From Batkoa obscura (taxonomy: Eukaryota > Entomophthoromycota > Entomophthoromycetes > Entomophthorales > Batkoaceae), in assembly GCA_030770535.1 (NCBI GenBank), contig JASVEC010000033.1:62001-126000 (forward strand): 64,000 nt of DNA, given 5' to 3'. Every line of letters starts with the position of its first letter. Position 1 is the stretch's first letter. A model generated the notes under the pieces. The model was not told where the DNA came from. It searched no databases and saw only the letters and a program-made list of their open reading frames with translations. Made by a program: the position numbers and the translations under genes. Below, in pieces: positions 27,635 to 41,800 of the stretch.

Positions 27635-28673
27635 TGAATTAAAGCTAATTTTTTTAATCTAGTATCTAATCTATTAGTTTCTAATTGTAATTTATCTACT
27701 ACTTTTCTTCTTATTGTTTTAAAGTTTAAAGTAAGATCCCGAGTTATTATTTGTTCATTTTTATAATTGGCTTTACTTTTATAACAATCAAAACATACTT
27801 TATACCATAATCCATTGACAGGATCGTGTATTGCATTCTTGTCCAATTTCATTGAAAAATCACTATGTTCTTCACAATATACTTCTCCGCATCTATTATA
27901 TTAATATTAAGAATAACATTATTAAAATAAAAAATAATTTACCTTTTACAATTGACTTTTCCTGATAATAATCCCAATGTTTTATTACAATTTTTATCAA
28001 AACAATTTTTAGCTTGATTAACATTTTTATAGTGACTTGTTTTAATAGTAGTTTCATTCCCCATATTACTATTTGATTGTACTGAATTTTCTCTTTTAAG
28101 ATGTTTATCAAATACGATATCCGGATGATCTCCTCTTACTAATTTTTGAATTTGCTGTAAATTAGGTGTTTGTTTTTGTATAGGTTTAATGATAGTTTGA
28201 TGTTTTTGTTTAATCCAATTAATAGCTTCTCCAAGAACATCTTCTTCAGAATCCGAATCAAATATACTTTTATTACTTTCCTTTTTTATTTTTGGTGAAA
28301 AATCAGGATGTTGTTCGTTGATATGCTTATTGATAGTATATTCGCTTATAAAACATGAATTACAAAATGGACATCTATACTCATTTTCTCTCTTTTGATC
28401 ATTTTCTTCCAATTGACTGTAATTAATTGTATTCTTATTAGGACTTCTCAAGTTATTTGAAGTTATTAATAGATTATCTTTGGATATTGTTGGGCTATTA
28501 GAAACACTAGCATTTCTTATACTTGATTGATAACTAATGGAATTTTTTTTAGGTAAAGTGGAGCTAGTTGTAATTGGTGCTGAATCTGTCCTTTGTATTG
28601 GATTACTTCTTAATGCCCAATTACGTGTTCTTCTTGCAGGATTGATACTTGTTTCTTCACCTTTTGTTGGCAT
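26609..28673 (-). CDS. VAC1: Vac1/Pep7-type FYVE protein (Rabenosyn-5-like endosomal tether)
   Basis: Three main exons: about 28673-27943, 27900-27370 and 27313-26609. The N-terminus is disordered (MPTKGEETSINPARRTRN). A C2H2 finger follows (YRCPFCNSCFISEYTINKHI), then a first zinc-binding FYVE-like module (CFDKNCNKTLGLLSGKVNC and CGEVYCEEH). A second FYVE module follows, with NNCPYCLRVFNRITLRKHHC then RLCGKVIC, including the RKHHCR phosphoinositide-binding core. The C-terminal part is coiled coil and ends NLKELEDEIQLLKNKIK. This order matches yeast Vac1/Pep7, which links PtdIns3P and Rab5/Vps21 to the SM protein Vps45 for Golgi-to-endosome fusion. One poly-Asn run (ATT triplets near 27598-27631) lies between the two FYVE modules. 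Confidence 0.87.
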
Positions 28674-29591
28674 TATTGGAAATTGAAATTAAGTTAATTG
28701 AAATTAAAAGTTTTAAAAATATTTTTTTGCCACTTTTAAAATGCTGTCATTTTATTAATTTCTTACTATTAGCTTAGTTCTTGATTGATTATTAAAACTG
28801 TTGCAGTTCTTTTTTAATATGAATTTATCCTTAAATATGCTACTAAAAAGATTAAAACTGCTAATTGAATCATACTTTTAAAAAAATCAGTTGTTCAAAA
28901 ATTCACTTATAAAAGCTACCGTTAAATAAGTTGTAAAAGGGTTGCAACAACTATATTTTTACTAGAAGTTCCATCTTTAATTGAAAATTCTAGCGAAAAT
29001 AAACTAAACTAGATTCAATTTCATTAACAAATTAATAAAAACTAGGTTCAATATTTTTGGTTTTTTTCATAATATCATAAGACTTAAGTAGTTAGATATA
29101 ATTAAATAATAGTATATTTCAGTTATTTCAATTTATTTAAAAGAGCTATCTTTTACATATATTTTTGATTGAAAGGAACACAGCTAAAAACTCTTTTAAT
29201 ATATGAAAACTACTATTGTAAATATCAAAATATTTATCATTATTTCCATTATGAGTATCATATTAATGCTAAAGAACAATGAGTAAATCGTTTATCTATA
29301 TTGATTTGTTTTGATTAAATTATAATTACTTTTATTTTAATTCTAAATTCAATATTATCTATAATAATAGATTCTTTGATATCATTAATATCATTTGGTT
29401 TGATAACTTCCCTTGGTTGATATAATTTAATATCCCCTGGTTTTTTCTTTAAATTTAATAGTAATATGTATATAGTATAAAAGCAATAATATCAGCTATA
29501 TTAGTTTTTATCATTATTGTTTAAACAACTAATTCAAAAATTACTAATATCAATATAAGCTATTAAAAATTTATACTCTTTTTTAAGCTCC

Positions 29592-29699
29592 ATATGGGGG
29601 TGCCTTTCTTGGGGCTTCATTACTTTTCCCATTTTTTAAGCACTTTTGAGTCGAAGAATTGTTAGTAAAATTCTTAAATACAAAAATATATCCCTATAT
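29592..29699 (-). repeat. MITE-like short repeat, copy 7
   Basis: Reverse copy: ATATGGGGGTGCCTTTCTTG at the left, core TTTTAAGCACTTTTGAG, right end AATATATCCCTATAT. Confidence 0.72.
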
Positions 29700-29842
29700 T
29701 GATTTCACTTTTATACTTAATTCAAAATTAATTCAAAATCTTTATTTTATATATATATAGTGTATAAGTAGCTTTTAATAGAAGATTTTGAATTTTTATT
29801 TACTTTAACTTGTTAAATAGAAATATTTGATTCCAAAATTTA

Positions 29843-29948
29843 ATATAGGAATGTGTTTTTGTGCTTAAAATTTTATTAATAATTTTTCTGCTCAAATAGC
29901 GCTTAAAAAATGGGAAAAATGATAAGGCCAAAAAAAACACTCCCATAT
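29843..29948 (+). repeat. MITE-like short repeat, copy 8
   Basis: Forward copy: TATAGGAATGTGTTTTTGTG at the left, core TTTTCTGCTCAAATAGCGC, right end AACACTCCCATAT. Confidence 0.75.
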
Positions 29949-30311
29949 CATGTTATATATTTCTCTGGTTAAAAAGCTGCGATTACTTTGAATTTAATTG
30001 ACATAATGATAATAAACATTATTTAAAAATCAATCAAAGTACTATTACTACCATTAAATTACAGGCATGTAATTTAAGTAGCATAGAGGCCGGATATAGA
30101 ACAGTTAACCTCTAAATTTCAAAAAACTAATTTATACAACATTCAAAAAAATTACAATGATAATAAATAGTAAAATTTATTAGTATACACTGACAACCAA
30201 AAAATGACAATTCTATAAACAAAGCATTAAAAGTTTCATGTGCATCATGTGACCTGAAAAATATAAAAGATGGTATCAGCACTAAGAAAATCTACATTTA
30301 AAGTTAACGAT

Positions 30312-30803
30312 CTAGATGAGAAGTTTTTCGATTTGAAGCTTAAGGTTATTGATTTGAGGTTTAAGGTCAGAAGCTTCATTAGTAGTTACTGAACAAGCAA
30401 TAACGGATCTAGAAACACCAGCAGCACGTCCTAAAGCTGAACGAGAGGGTACAAAGACATAAGGAACGTTCTATAATTTGATTAAATTAATATCATTAAA
30501 AATTAGTATAAAAATAATTAAAGTACCTTATCTTCACAGAGAAGTGGAAGATGAAGTAAAATTTCAATAGGCTCACAATCGGCAGCCATGACAATAAATT
30601 CAGAAATACCACGGTTAAGAGTTTTGGTAACTTCGTTAGCTCCCTTTCTTAATTGTTTATAATGGGAAGCTTGTTGAACAAGATCAAGGATCGAGTTGGA
30701 AAGGGTAGCATCAGCAAGAGGAAAGGCTTTTGGGTTGGCTTCAGTCTAAATTTCAGTTATTTAATTAAAGTTATTCTATATCTTAATTTTCATTTATTAC
30801 CAT
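30312..30803 (-). CDS. SNU13: Snu13 / 15.5K (NHP2L1), kink-turn RNA-binding protein
   Basis: Three exons: 30803-30801 (the ATG alone), 30745-30527 and 30470-30312. They give 126 aa, close to the 125-128 aa of the family. The sequence is nearly canonical: [77 protein letters not shown] and [17 protein letters not shown]. It is an L7Ae-type protein that binds the kink-turn of U4 snRNA in the tri-snRNP and of C/D-box snoRNAs such as U3. The first intron falls exactly after the start codon. It is the most confidently named small gene in the window. Confidence 0.96.
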
Positions 30804-32835
30804 TTTGTAGTTTACAATCAAGAAGTTAAATTTGAAATATTTTCTTTTTTAAATTTATTTTTCGAGATCCTACTTGGGCTTTATTATTCTCAATTTATTT
30901 TATGGGATTATTAGTTTGATAGGAAATTTGGAAATTGGGTTGCTAGCTTCGAATAAAGTTTTAGAAGGATTATTGGTTACAGCTAATTTTTAATAAATGC
31001 ACTCTACTTTATAAAATGGAGTTCAATAATAGCAACTTATTAATCATTGTATTACTTTAATGTCGCGTATATGAGCGAATTTATGGTTTTTATTAAATTG
31101 TAAACAGAAGCCCTTTTTTGTTTCAGTATTTTACTAACATTTTTTATGATAATTTATAATCTATAAAAAAAGGCAATAAATAAAACTGAAGAATACATAG
31201 GGATGTATTTTTGTATTTAAGAATTTTACTAACAATTCTTCGACTCAAATAGTGCTCAAAAGATGGAAAAAATGAAGCCAAAAAAGACATCCCCACATTA
31301 TTATCTGTTTTTAAATATTTTTTATTTTTTAAGTTTTAATTTTGATCAAATCTTTACTAGTTTACTTTTTATAATAAAATGGTATACTATTCTATAATGA
31401 TAAAAAAGAGCTTGTCATCATTACTGGTTTATTTGTGGTAATGGCCTGATAAATATCGAGGCGGATTCCTACAAGCTATTGTTATTGAAAGCTCTACTAG
31501 AACTCTTAAGCAATAGTGGTTAAAGATGCACTTCTGACTTTTATAGGAATATCACAGTAAACCTTGATTTTTTAATTTATTTTAAAATTAGTGAACTGTT
31601 TACTGATGTTATTGCTTATGAAAAATATAACTATGGTTTTCTTTGAAATTCGTATTAATAAACTTGTATGTAGATTTAGTATAAACAAGTTTGAAAGTTT
31701 GATTAAATTTATATAGAAATCTATTATGATTTAGCCAGAAAGAAGCTCACCTTGAGTTGAAAGGCTCCACCACAATGAAGTAACTTTTTATTTATAGAAT
31801 TTTTAATGTTTGGAAAAATAAGCAAGCGGATTATCAGTATTGTATATTTTCAAAGTGCTCTCACTAAGTAAAAACAATGTGTACCAGTAATCTATTTACC
31901 CGTTTTTTTAAACATCAAGAATCCTATAAATAAAAAATTCCTTGTAAAGCAAGGGCGCTGATAATCTATCTATTCCTCTTTTTAAAAAAATCAAATCTCA
32001 GAACAGCTTGTAATTAGATGTCTTTTGTTGTTTTTGATTTAGAGTCAAATCATTTTAATATGAAATTAAATCAAAGGCCTGGAAAAGAATGCAGCCTCTA
32101 AATTCATATTTAAAAAATCGCATCTAAATTAAAAAATACAAAAGGCATCTCAGTTGCAAGCTGTTCTAATTATTTTTTGTTAATCGATTTTTTATGATTT
32201 AATAGTTATTTTTGTATTGCATCAATTTTTATCAAATTTATTCAAACTAGTGGTTGTAAATCAAATCATTAAAAGGAAATTTCAACTTGGCCCAGTTCAA
32301 AGCTTTAAGTTAGAATACCTTAACTTCAAGAAGCAGTACTAAAGTGTTGTATATATTTTAAATTTACTATACCTATAACGGTATGATCATATATTAAGCT
32401 AATACTATTACGTTGTCTTGTTAAAGTGCTTTTACTAACAAATAACGGCAACATTTTAAATAATGAGATCATAAATACTATATTTACAAATTTAGTTAAT
32501 ATTAAAGGTGAGCTATATATCAGAAAATAAAATTATAGGTATGTATATCTTTTTAATAATATTTTATTTGAACAGGTATATAAATGTTTCATAAATACAT
32601 GTCTAGCAATGAAGCATTTATAATAATGTGCTTTTATATTTACTATTTTGCTATCTTACAAAGTTTAGATCTCATAGAAAATAAGTTATATTCTTATTAT
32701 TTTAACCAATAAAAAGGAGAGAAACTTAAGCTCTAAATCCTAATTAGTGAGAAATATGACATAAGTAAAATACTGATTTAAATAAAATTGCTTAAAATTA
32801 AATTGCAGTTTTTTATTAACTAACATCAACTTTGA
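30804..32835. other. Intergenic DNA with one MITE-like repeat
   Basis: 2.0 kb between the divergent SNU13 and TOM1 starts. No exon is supported. MITE-like copy 9 lies at 31197-31298. Confidence 0.55.
31197..31298 (+). repeat. MITE-like short repeat, copy 9
   Basis: Forward copy: CATAGGGATGTATTTTTGTA at the left, core CTTCGACTCAAATAGTGC, right end AAGACATCCCCACAT. Confidence 0.75.
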
Positions 32836-35800
32836 ATGTTAATTAAAAGATTGCCAAATCGAAAAATATCCCCATTGGTATTAGTATATTTTAATAAATT
32901 AGATATTTGCTAACTAACTTTATAGCCCCCATTTTTAAGAAGCCTTGTTCAAAGGATCTTTGAGGCTAATGGGGCCGAATTGACAATAATATTAAAAGAT
33001 ATCATGGATAAAAACCTTCCCAAGTCAGACTTGAACAATTGGATAGGCGTTTTGAATAAGTTTGATGGGATTTTAGAAAAATTAATAGAAAAATATTCTT
33101 TAACCAAAATCCAAAGAGTAAATTTCGCTGAAGAAGACCGTGAACAAATAATAGGAATATTATCATTAACAAAGATTTTATTTGACAAGTGTACTAATAG
33201 AAATTTATATTGTTCATATGAAGTAATTTATTTATGGCTGTTTTGTTTGAGTATTAATTGTTTTAGCGTTTAAACGAATTTTTGAATACCAATGATTTGG
33301 ATGTTTTAGAACTAGTCCTTATGGTAATTATGAGACCCGCTCAAAGGGTTAATAGCCAAAGGAGTGTTAGAGTTAACTTTTTGATAGCACAAGAGCGTGT
33401 TGCATCGTTGTTACAGCGTTGGACTACAGCTGCTCATCATATTGGAGTGAAAGGATTTATTTCAGATGATTTTGAAGCAACATCTGCATTAGAGAATATT
33501 ATATTTACATTCCGTCCAGATGATACGAAGGAATTAGAATCAAGCACCACAAAAAAAGATATTAAATCTTCAAGTCATGGCAAAAATTATACCCAGACGA
33601 TGATTAAAGTTAAAGATCCTTACTCAAAAGGAAGTAATACCTTGGAAATATTTGAAACTTTGATAAAAGAATACAATATACCAGAAAAATATCATCATGA
33701 ATTATTTCATAAAATAAGAGTAACAACAAGCTTAAAAGATTATGAAAAAAGATTAAAACTTTTAAGTATCAAATTACTTGCTATTTCTATATATTGTTAT
33801 GTTGCTGATGAAGATCTCGCGTTTAAACTTATATTTATTCATGAACAAACATTTGTTGCAGATATGGTATCGATTTTAGAATCAAAAGATGCCACTCATT
33901 TAGGTGTACAATCATCAGCATTAAATGCATTAGATTCAATTGCTCATTTTCCTGGAAAGTTATCGGATGTTTTAGCTAGTGTGGGAGCCAATGTTAACCA
34001 CGGAAGTTTAGTCTCTTTTCTTAAAAGGGTAATGGCGTTAGAACACAAAGAAGGTAAATATATAATGAATCAACGTATAAGTTTTTAATACCATTTAGAT
34101 CCTAATTTTATGCGCTTTACCGATTCTTTGTTTTCATTTCTTGTTTTCATCTTTACGTCTCAATCAGGGGGATCTATGCTTATAACTGCTGGTATTGTAC
34201 CTTTACTAGCTAATTTTTTACGTCCAGAGATGGCAGAATCTCCTATAAGATTGCTTTATAAAGGCATTCAGCTTTTAGATAACTCCATTTATGGATTCCC
34301 AGCAGCATTTGCTTCATTCCAAGAATCAGATGGTTTGCCTTTATTAGTTGAGCGAATTAAAAACCAAATTGATTCATGTATTTTCTTAAAAGAAACTCAT
34401 AAACAAAATCAACATGAATTAAGAAGCCAAGTAGAAATTGTAGAAAATTTGATTCTTTTAAAAGGGATGTCGAAGTTTGTATTACACATGATGCAAAGTT
34501 ATTCAACTGGGGTTGGCTTAAGAAATCTTATAGATTCTACTCTTCCTGAATCATTGAAAAAAGTATTTACTCTCCCAGAGTTCTTTTCACCAACAGTATA
34601 TGGGCAAGCAGTGAATATTATGTCTACTATAATTCATAATGAACCAACTTCTCTATCAATCCTACAAGAGCAAGATTTGCCTCAAACCCTTTTGAAACAT
34701 GCAAATCAAAAGTTACCGCTTTCTGGGGATTCTTTATATACAATTAGCAATGCATTAGGTGCTATTTGCCTTAATGAAATAGGACTAAAAATGGTTAAAG
34801 AAAGTGGAATAATTAATAATTTTTTCTCACTTTTTTCTTCACCAGAATATATTTGTTGTTTAGATGAAGCAGATGTTGTTCCTTCACTTGGAAGTTCATT
34901 CGATGAACTTATACGCCATCAACCATCACTTAAAGAGTTAGTGATTGATAATATCATATCTGTATTGAAATCAATTAATATCTATGGAAAAGAAAATTAC
35001 AGCATTTTTGTAGAAGAGGCTACTCCATTTTTACATAAAAACGATGAAGAGGTGATGAGAGGACATCTTATTAAAGTTATTGAGGAGGCGTCTGATTCAC
35101 CGGATTTTGGGGCCCTTCATAAGGAAGAAACGATTGACCAATTTTTTGTTAGAATGATTGAATCTATTTGCAGAGTAATATTATATAATTTTTACTAAAC
35201 TTAAATTAAATTTTTAGTTTTTGGATGGATTTTTCCAAGGCCAAGGTCAGGCAGCTAATACATTTGACATTTTTGTTGAACGTGGTGGCCTAGAACCTAT
35301 CTTCGATTTTTATTCACTTGAGCCAATACACCATAATTTTACTAATACAAATTGTTCAATTACAATAAGCCAAGTATTTCAATCTTGTACTGAATCCATT
35401 TTGCCAATTTTTATCAATACAATTTTTACGAAGTTAAATGAATATATTAGTAAAGCTGACATCTGGCTCAACAGCACAGAGTATGAAAGTTATGTTTATA
35501 AACTCTTAAAAGACACTTCTCCAGAAAGGAAAGACAAATTGGAGTATTTCTACAGTATTGTAAAGCCTATTCGTGGATTACTAGATTTGATTGATGCGTT
35601 TTTTGATTCAGATTTGTTTTCAGATGATAAAATGAAATTATGCTTAGTAGAAGTATTCTCATCAAAAAAGAGTGAAGAATTCATATCACCGCTAGCAAGG
35701 ATGTTTCGTGTGTTCCAATGGGACTGTTCTTACATGTTTGAACATGGCTTGATAGGAAAACCCAAGCCAGAAAACCAACTAAGTTTACCTGATTATGAAT

Positions 35801-38800
35801 ATGCAGATGACGATTGTAAAAATGTACATGCTGCTTTACACGAGTTAAATAGTCATATTACAACATTCTATCAAAATTTAGCGCGACTTACTACAATTAG
35901 TAAGAAAATGGATCATACTCAAAAAAGAAGATCAAAATTTATGGCCAAGTTAGTAGTAGATGGGGTTAACGACATATTACTCTGGGATAAAGTATCTGTT
36001 AATCTTGACCCATATTCGTTCAAATATTATGGCACAGCTATTGATTTTATTGTAGCGCTTTTGGTAGATAGAAAACATTATGATCACATAAATATCTTTG
36101 TTTTAATGAGTTTAGATGCATTCCGTGTTACAGACCAAGTGTTCAAGTATATTGAAGAACTATGGGAATTTACGAATAATTATTTGTTAACGAGGCCTTT
36201 GGATGATCATGCAGTAGGGGAAGGGTCAGTCAAACACGTCGAAAAGGTTTTAAACTCAATTCTAATTTTTTTAGAACAAATCAATGTTTTTGACAATTAT
36301 AATTCTTCACCACATTTGAACCCTTTTATACCAGATTTAGCCAAGCATGATCAAGATGTTGCTTTACCAAATGACATATTAACCAAAGTGCGTCCTCCAT
36401 CATATAAGATATTAAAAGTAATATGGCAGAGTGATCAACTTAATAAACTTTCGAAAAATCATATTCGTTTACTCGTTGGTGCTTCCAATCATATTATAAG
36501 ATCGTTAGCTCTAAAGATGAGTAGAAACCTGGCTTTCAACAGAATAGGGGATTCGGAGTTTGATACCATGTTTTCGACTCGTAGAGAAGAAGCCACCGAA
36601 GAAAGAATTACACAGTTAACCGATATGGGGTTCTCTAGAGCAGCTGCAAGGATTGCATTAACTAGGAGAGGAAACAACGTAACTCGCGCAGCAGATTACC
36701 TAATTGATAATCCAGCAATAGTAGCGGAGGCAGAATTTGAGGCCCCACCTGAAGATCAAAGGCAATCAGGCTTGGAAACTACTAACACTGAAGGCTCCGA
36801 TCATGCTTCAGAGTCTGCTGAGATAGAAGCTAGCAACTCAAACCAAGATCAAGTTGATACTCTAGACCATTTACCTCCGCTTCATTTTGGCTCTTTTTAT
36901 TTAAAAGAGGAAGTTGCTAATATCCCAACCCCAAGCGAACTTGAAAAAATAAGCAATGATTTAATTTTAACAGCCTTAAGCCCTTGTATGAATCTCATAG
37001 ATAACAATCATGATTGCATTTATCCTGTTCGTGACTTTTTCATAAATGCTTTTAGCGCCCCTTCTATCCATAATGACGTCTTAACAAAGTATATAAAAGA
37101 ACAAATAACTGATCTTCTAGACCAAAAAAATATAAGAAGGTATAAGCTTCTTTCTATCAGGTTCAGACTTTTAGGATTTTTACTTTATGATGAGTCAACT
37201 GTAAATATAGTTTTAGGAGTCGCAAAGGATTTGACTAAAGATATTTATGCTATCGCAACGTCATTAGATTTCAATTTTTGGCCAGATGATCAAGTTGGTT
37301 GTGTTGCTATTACTTTTGTACTTCTTGACATTTTATTAATGTATTCTGAAGTACCTGAACTTGAGGAAGTTAAAGTTAAATTAGGATGGTGGGATAATTC
37401 AACACTCAAAGATGTGCCATTAATTGATAAAGATTTCTTATCTACTGATGAAAAGGCCAAACTAGTTAAAGTACTCTTAAAATGTGTTGATCATAAGGAT
37501 CAAGATTTAAAGCTTGCAATATTTCGCCTTTTAAGCCGTTTGACAAAATATGAGGAGCTAACAAGCATATTTTTTGATGCAGATGGTTTCAAGGTTTTAA
37601 TGGAAGCATTGCATAAAGACACTGATACCCTTGGAGGAGTTCAAAAATATTTTGTTTCAATTTTTAGGCATTTGACTGAATCTAAATCATTGTTATTATA
37701 TACTATGGAATCTATTATCAAGGGTATGTTTATCCACCCAAAAAATCGGTTTACTGTAGATATCAATAACATGGTAAATGGAAATGTTCAAATGATTTAT
37801 AGAAATCCTAAAATATTTGTTGAAGCAGTTAATAATGTATGTACTATCAACGAATTTAACCCAAATATCTCACCCCAATTGGTGTTACTTAACGACCAAG
37901 AAAAGGATCAAAATACATCTGAAAATCCGACCCAAGTAGTATCTATTCCCCCATTAGATACTTTACCTATTTTGATGATTCACTTTTTAGCATTCCACCT
38001 TATGGAATATAGCAATACAGGGAAAAATCCGAATGGTCCTATCACCACCGATAGTGAAGAACATAGGATGATTAGATGTACTATCTTACACCTTTTGACT
38101 GAAATATTCTATTGTTTCTCTTCTTGTCGTGTCGAATATCTAACTTCTCGTAAGCATAAATTAATTGATAATATGATTCCAGATTTCAAATTCTATACTT
38201 CAAGAACACAATTTATTACCTTTTTATTAAACGACCTTCTATTGATGAATGTAAAAGAAGCAAATGAAGAAGGTACTTTAGTATATGATGATGAACGAAT
38301 GAATGCAGAATCAAATTGGACAATAATGTTATTATGTTCCTTTTTAAGTGGAACAAATGATGAATTGATTGATTCAAAATCAAATGAACTTATTCCTATT
38401 CGTAAGTTTATATTAGAATTAATTGCCAAAGCATTTAATGAGGCTCTTTTGATTCCGGATGTTGATATTAAATATGAAAAATTAATGGTGTTATGTAATT
38501 TATGTTCAAAAATATTAACTGATAAAAAAACATTTTTCGCAGTTCCTACTCCTCGAGTTGACGAAAAAGTCGCAATTTCTATTGGCAAAATTATGCTGGA
38601 TAAAAACTTTGTCCAAATATTTATCAATATCATTGATGACTTGGACTTGAATTACCCTGATCTTAATAAATTAGTATCAAGTATTTTTGTTTGTTTAGAT
38701 GCTATCTCTAAAATAGCAACAAAGCTTGGAGAAAAAAAAATAAATGTCCAAGATTTGGAAAATAATGAAGAAATTGATGATGATGATGAAATTTCATATT

Positions 38801-41800
38801 CTTCTAGTGGAGAAGATGAAGCTGAAGACATGCTTAGAAATTCGGCATTAGGTGTAATGTCAGGCTCTGCTAATATTGTTGAAGATGAAATCGATGATAT
38901 AGATATGGATGACGAGGATATGCAAGATGAAATCGGATATTCAACTGACGCAAGTGACGAAACCGATGACGACATGTCAGGAGCCAGTGATTTAGAAGAT
39001 TCAGAATTTGATTCGCTTCTAGATATGGAAGACGTGGAAGGTGAAGAACTGGATGAAGGTGACATTGAAGGGTCAATTGTAAATTCAGAAGATGATGAAG
39101 GCCAATGGCATGCGGAAATATACGACCCAGAAGATGAAGATGAGGATGAAGATGAAGAAGGAGGTACCCCGACTACAATTTCTGACCCTATGGCTGAAGA
39201 CAACCCAGAGTTCCCATTACGTGAGTCTAATATGAATGCAGTTGATATAGATTTAGAGGATGATGACAACATGCTCCCAGAAACTGACTTTGGTTTTGAT
39301 AATGACCTTCCGCACGTTATCTCTGGAACTTTTGAATTAGATCCAGAATCCACTTCGGTAAACATTCAACAATTTGCAGAGATTGCTAGATTAGCTAGGT
39401 TCTTCATGAATCCACGAGGAACCGGTAGCCATGATCAACCTCCAAGAAGTTCATTACTCCAATTCGATATATCAGCAAATAATGAAATTGGTTCCCTTAC
39501 TTTAGGACCTAATGGTGCTCAAGAATCCATATTTGGATTTAGAAGAAATGATCGAGCTGAAAGAACGTTACATCCCCTAATTTCAAATGAAAGGGTTGTG
39601 CCTCACCAATATAATCAGGATGGAAGTAGTGTTCATGGGCCTGGTATCAATGCATCTCAAGGCTTACCTTCTGGACGCGCAGAGTTTATTTCAAGAATTT
39701 TCGGTCGAGCAGCTGAACAGGGTGGGCGAGGTGATCCATTTATGGATGGTCTCTTTGATGGAGTTAGAGGTTCTCTTAGACAAAATATTCATGGTAGTGC
39801 GTCCCCCTACTCATTCCCAGAAACAGGTCCACCACAAATCCCTCAAAAACCTAGTTTCAAAGAACTTACTATTAACTCTACAGTCTTAAGATGGCGCTCA
39901 GAGATGAATGATCTTTGCTATTCAAATGTCCAAGAACAATGTAAAAGAATTATTCCATCTATTTTAAACGTCATGATTCCAAAACTCAAAGATATAAAAC
40001 CAAGTGATTCAGAATCATCAAATCTAGCTGAAACAGCTAACAAAGGTACTGGAGCGAATGCTAGCAGCTCAATCCGCAATCCCAGTACACATCCTTCCGA
40101 TACTATGTTTTCCAATGAATCAAATCCTGGTCCTTTCCAGTACGGAGCCAACGTATTCCCGATCGGTGGCTCAAGTCAAAGTAGAAGCCTGCTTGGCGTA
40201 GGACAAAACAGGCTCTTTGGACAATCATCCAACCCGTCATTCCCACCTTTTTTCCCAAGGAATAGAACTCCCCAGCTATCAGATCTTTCTTTTGGATCTA
40301 ATGAAAACAGGCCTCCGCAATCAGCTAGTGATTCTTTGGAAGCTAATAGGCCCTCAGAGTCAGCAGATGCCTCTTTAAGAACTGACAGATCTTCGGAATC
40401 AAGAGCTACCTCTGCTATACGAGAGCTTTTCGAAACAAGTGGCGATGGGCCTCCTGGTGAGCCTGGTTTCTTACAAGCAGGCGGTATTGACTTGGGAACT
40501 TTTACACTTAGACCTTCAGGATCGACTGATGAAGCTTCTGGGCTTATTTCAAATCGACCTCAAAGCGGGTTAGCTGTTAGAGAAGAGGCAGCAAACCCTG
40601 GAAGCAGCAATTCTGATCTTATAACTAATAGATCAGAGGAACCATCAATTTCTCAACCTGTAACTATTACTATTCATGGGAATGTCGTGGATATAACTAA
40701 TACTGGTATAGACCCAACGTTCTTGGAAGCTCTTCCTGATGATCTTAGACAAGAAGTCATCAGTCAACATTTTGAATCAAATCCTAGCTCTGTTCCTGTG
40801 TCGACAAGTATAGGATTAGATTCTGAATTCCTTGAAGAGTTACCACAAGAAGTTCGCAGTGAAGTTCTGCAAATCGAAAGAGATCAAAATGAGCAGACTA
40901 CTGAACAAGTAACAAATGAAAATCAAGATAGATCAGCTTTAGGTATTATTACAAATAATTTCCCAAGATTTGAAGCTTTAAATAGCTCGAGAGTCACTAA
41001 TCGAGAACCACAAGGTTCCCAGTATAGTCGAGATTTTGCTGACATGCTTCGATCTAGAGAACGTTTTGGAAGTGAAGCATTGCATAGAAGAGCAAGAAAT
41101 CCCTTTTTAGGCCTAAACAGCAGAAGAAGATTCGGTGATGCTTATAGCCAAGACGAAAATCCTAAAGAAGCTATTAAGATTGTCGATCACCAAGAGCTTG
41201 CCACTATATTTAGACTTTTGTTCTTACCTTTCAATAGTAACAAAACTCTCATCTTTAAGGTGCTCCATAATCTTAGCGAAAACCCAGAGTCATGCGGAGA
41301 ATTGATACTTTTGATAATATCTATCCTTCAAGACGGAGCTGAAAATCTTGAATCTATTGATAAAACACTTGTTAGCTTATCATTAAAACCAAAACAACTT
41401 AATCTATCTAAATCTATTATCCAGGCTTTAGAAAGTGATGTACCAAATTTAGTTCCACATAGATGTTTAGATTTACTTAATAGTGTTTTTACGCGTTGGA
41501 ATCATGGATTAAGGTTATTTATGAATGAATACGATCAGCTTGTATCTAGACGCCCTCAAAAAAAATCAAAGCATAAAAATCAAAACAGTAAACACCCAAT
41601 TGTTTTATTAATAAGTTTACTTGATCGTCCAAGATATTTAGACAATAACAAATTATTAGATCAACTTACCAATGTTGTTTCTATTGCATCTAGACAGTTG
41701 GCTTCAATGGTTAAATACAATCAAAGTAAAGTAAAAGATGAAACTAGTAACGATAAAAAAGATCCAACTACCAGTAACTTAGTCACAAAGACTGACAATA

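Larger units (their letters stand above)
28674..30311. other. Intergenic DNA with two MITE-like repeats
   Basis: 1.6 kb without a supportable gene, between the VAC1 start and the SNU13 stop. Holds copies 7 (29592-29699) and 8 (29843-29948), in opposite orientation and 143 bp apart. Confidence 0.55.

Noticed and set aside
32860-32877. End of TOM1 exon 1 (AAATATCCCCATTGG) as part of a MITE-like repeat
   Set aside because: Only the CCCCAT end is shared; the repeat core and other end are missing upstream.
38652-39365. Long minus-strand frames (237 aa and others) opposite the middle of TOM1
   Set aside because: They mirror the Asp/Glu-rich region: GAA/GAT codons read backwards give Ser-rich frames. 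The plus-strand frame has known domains.
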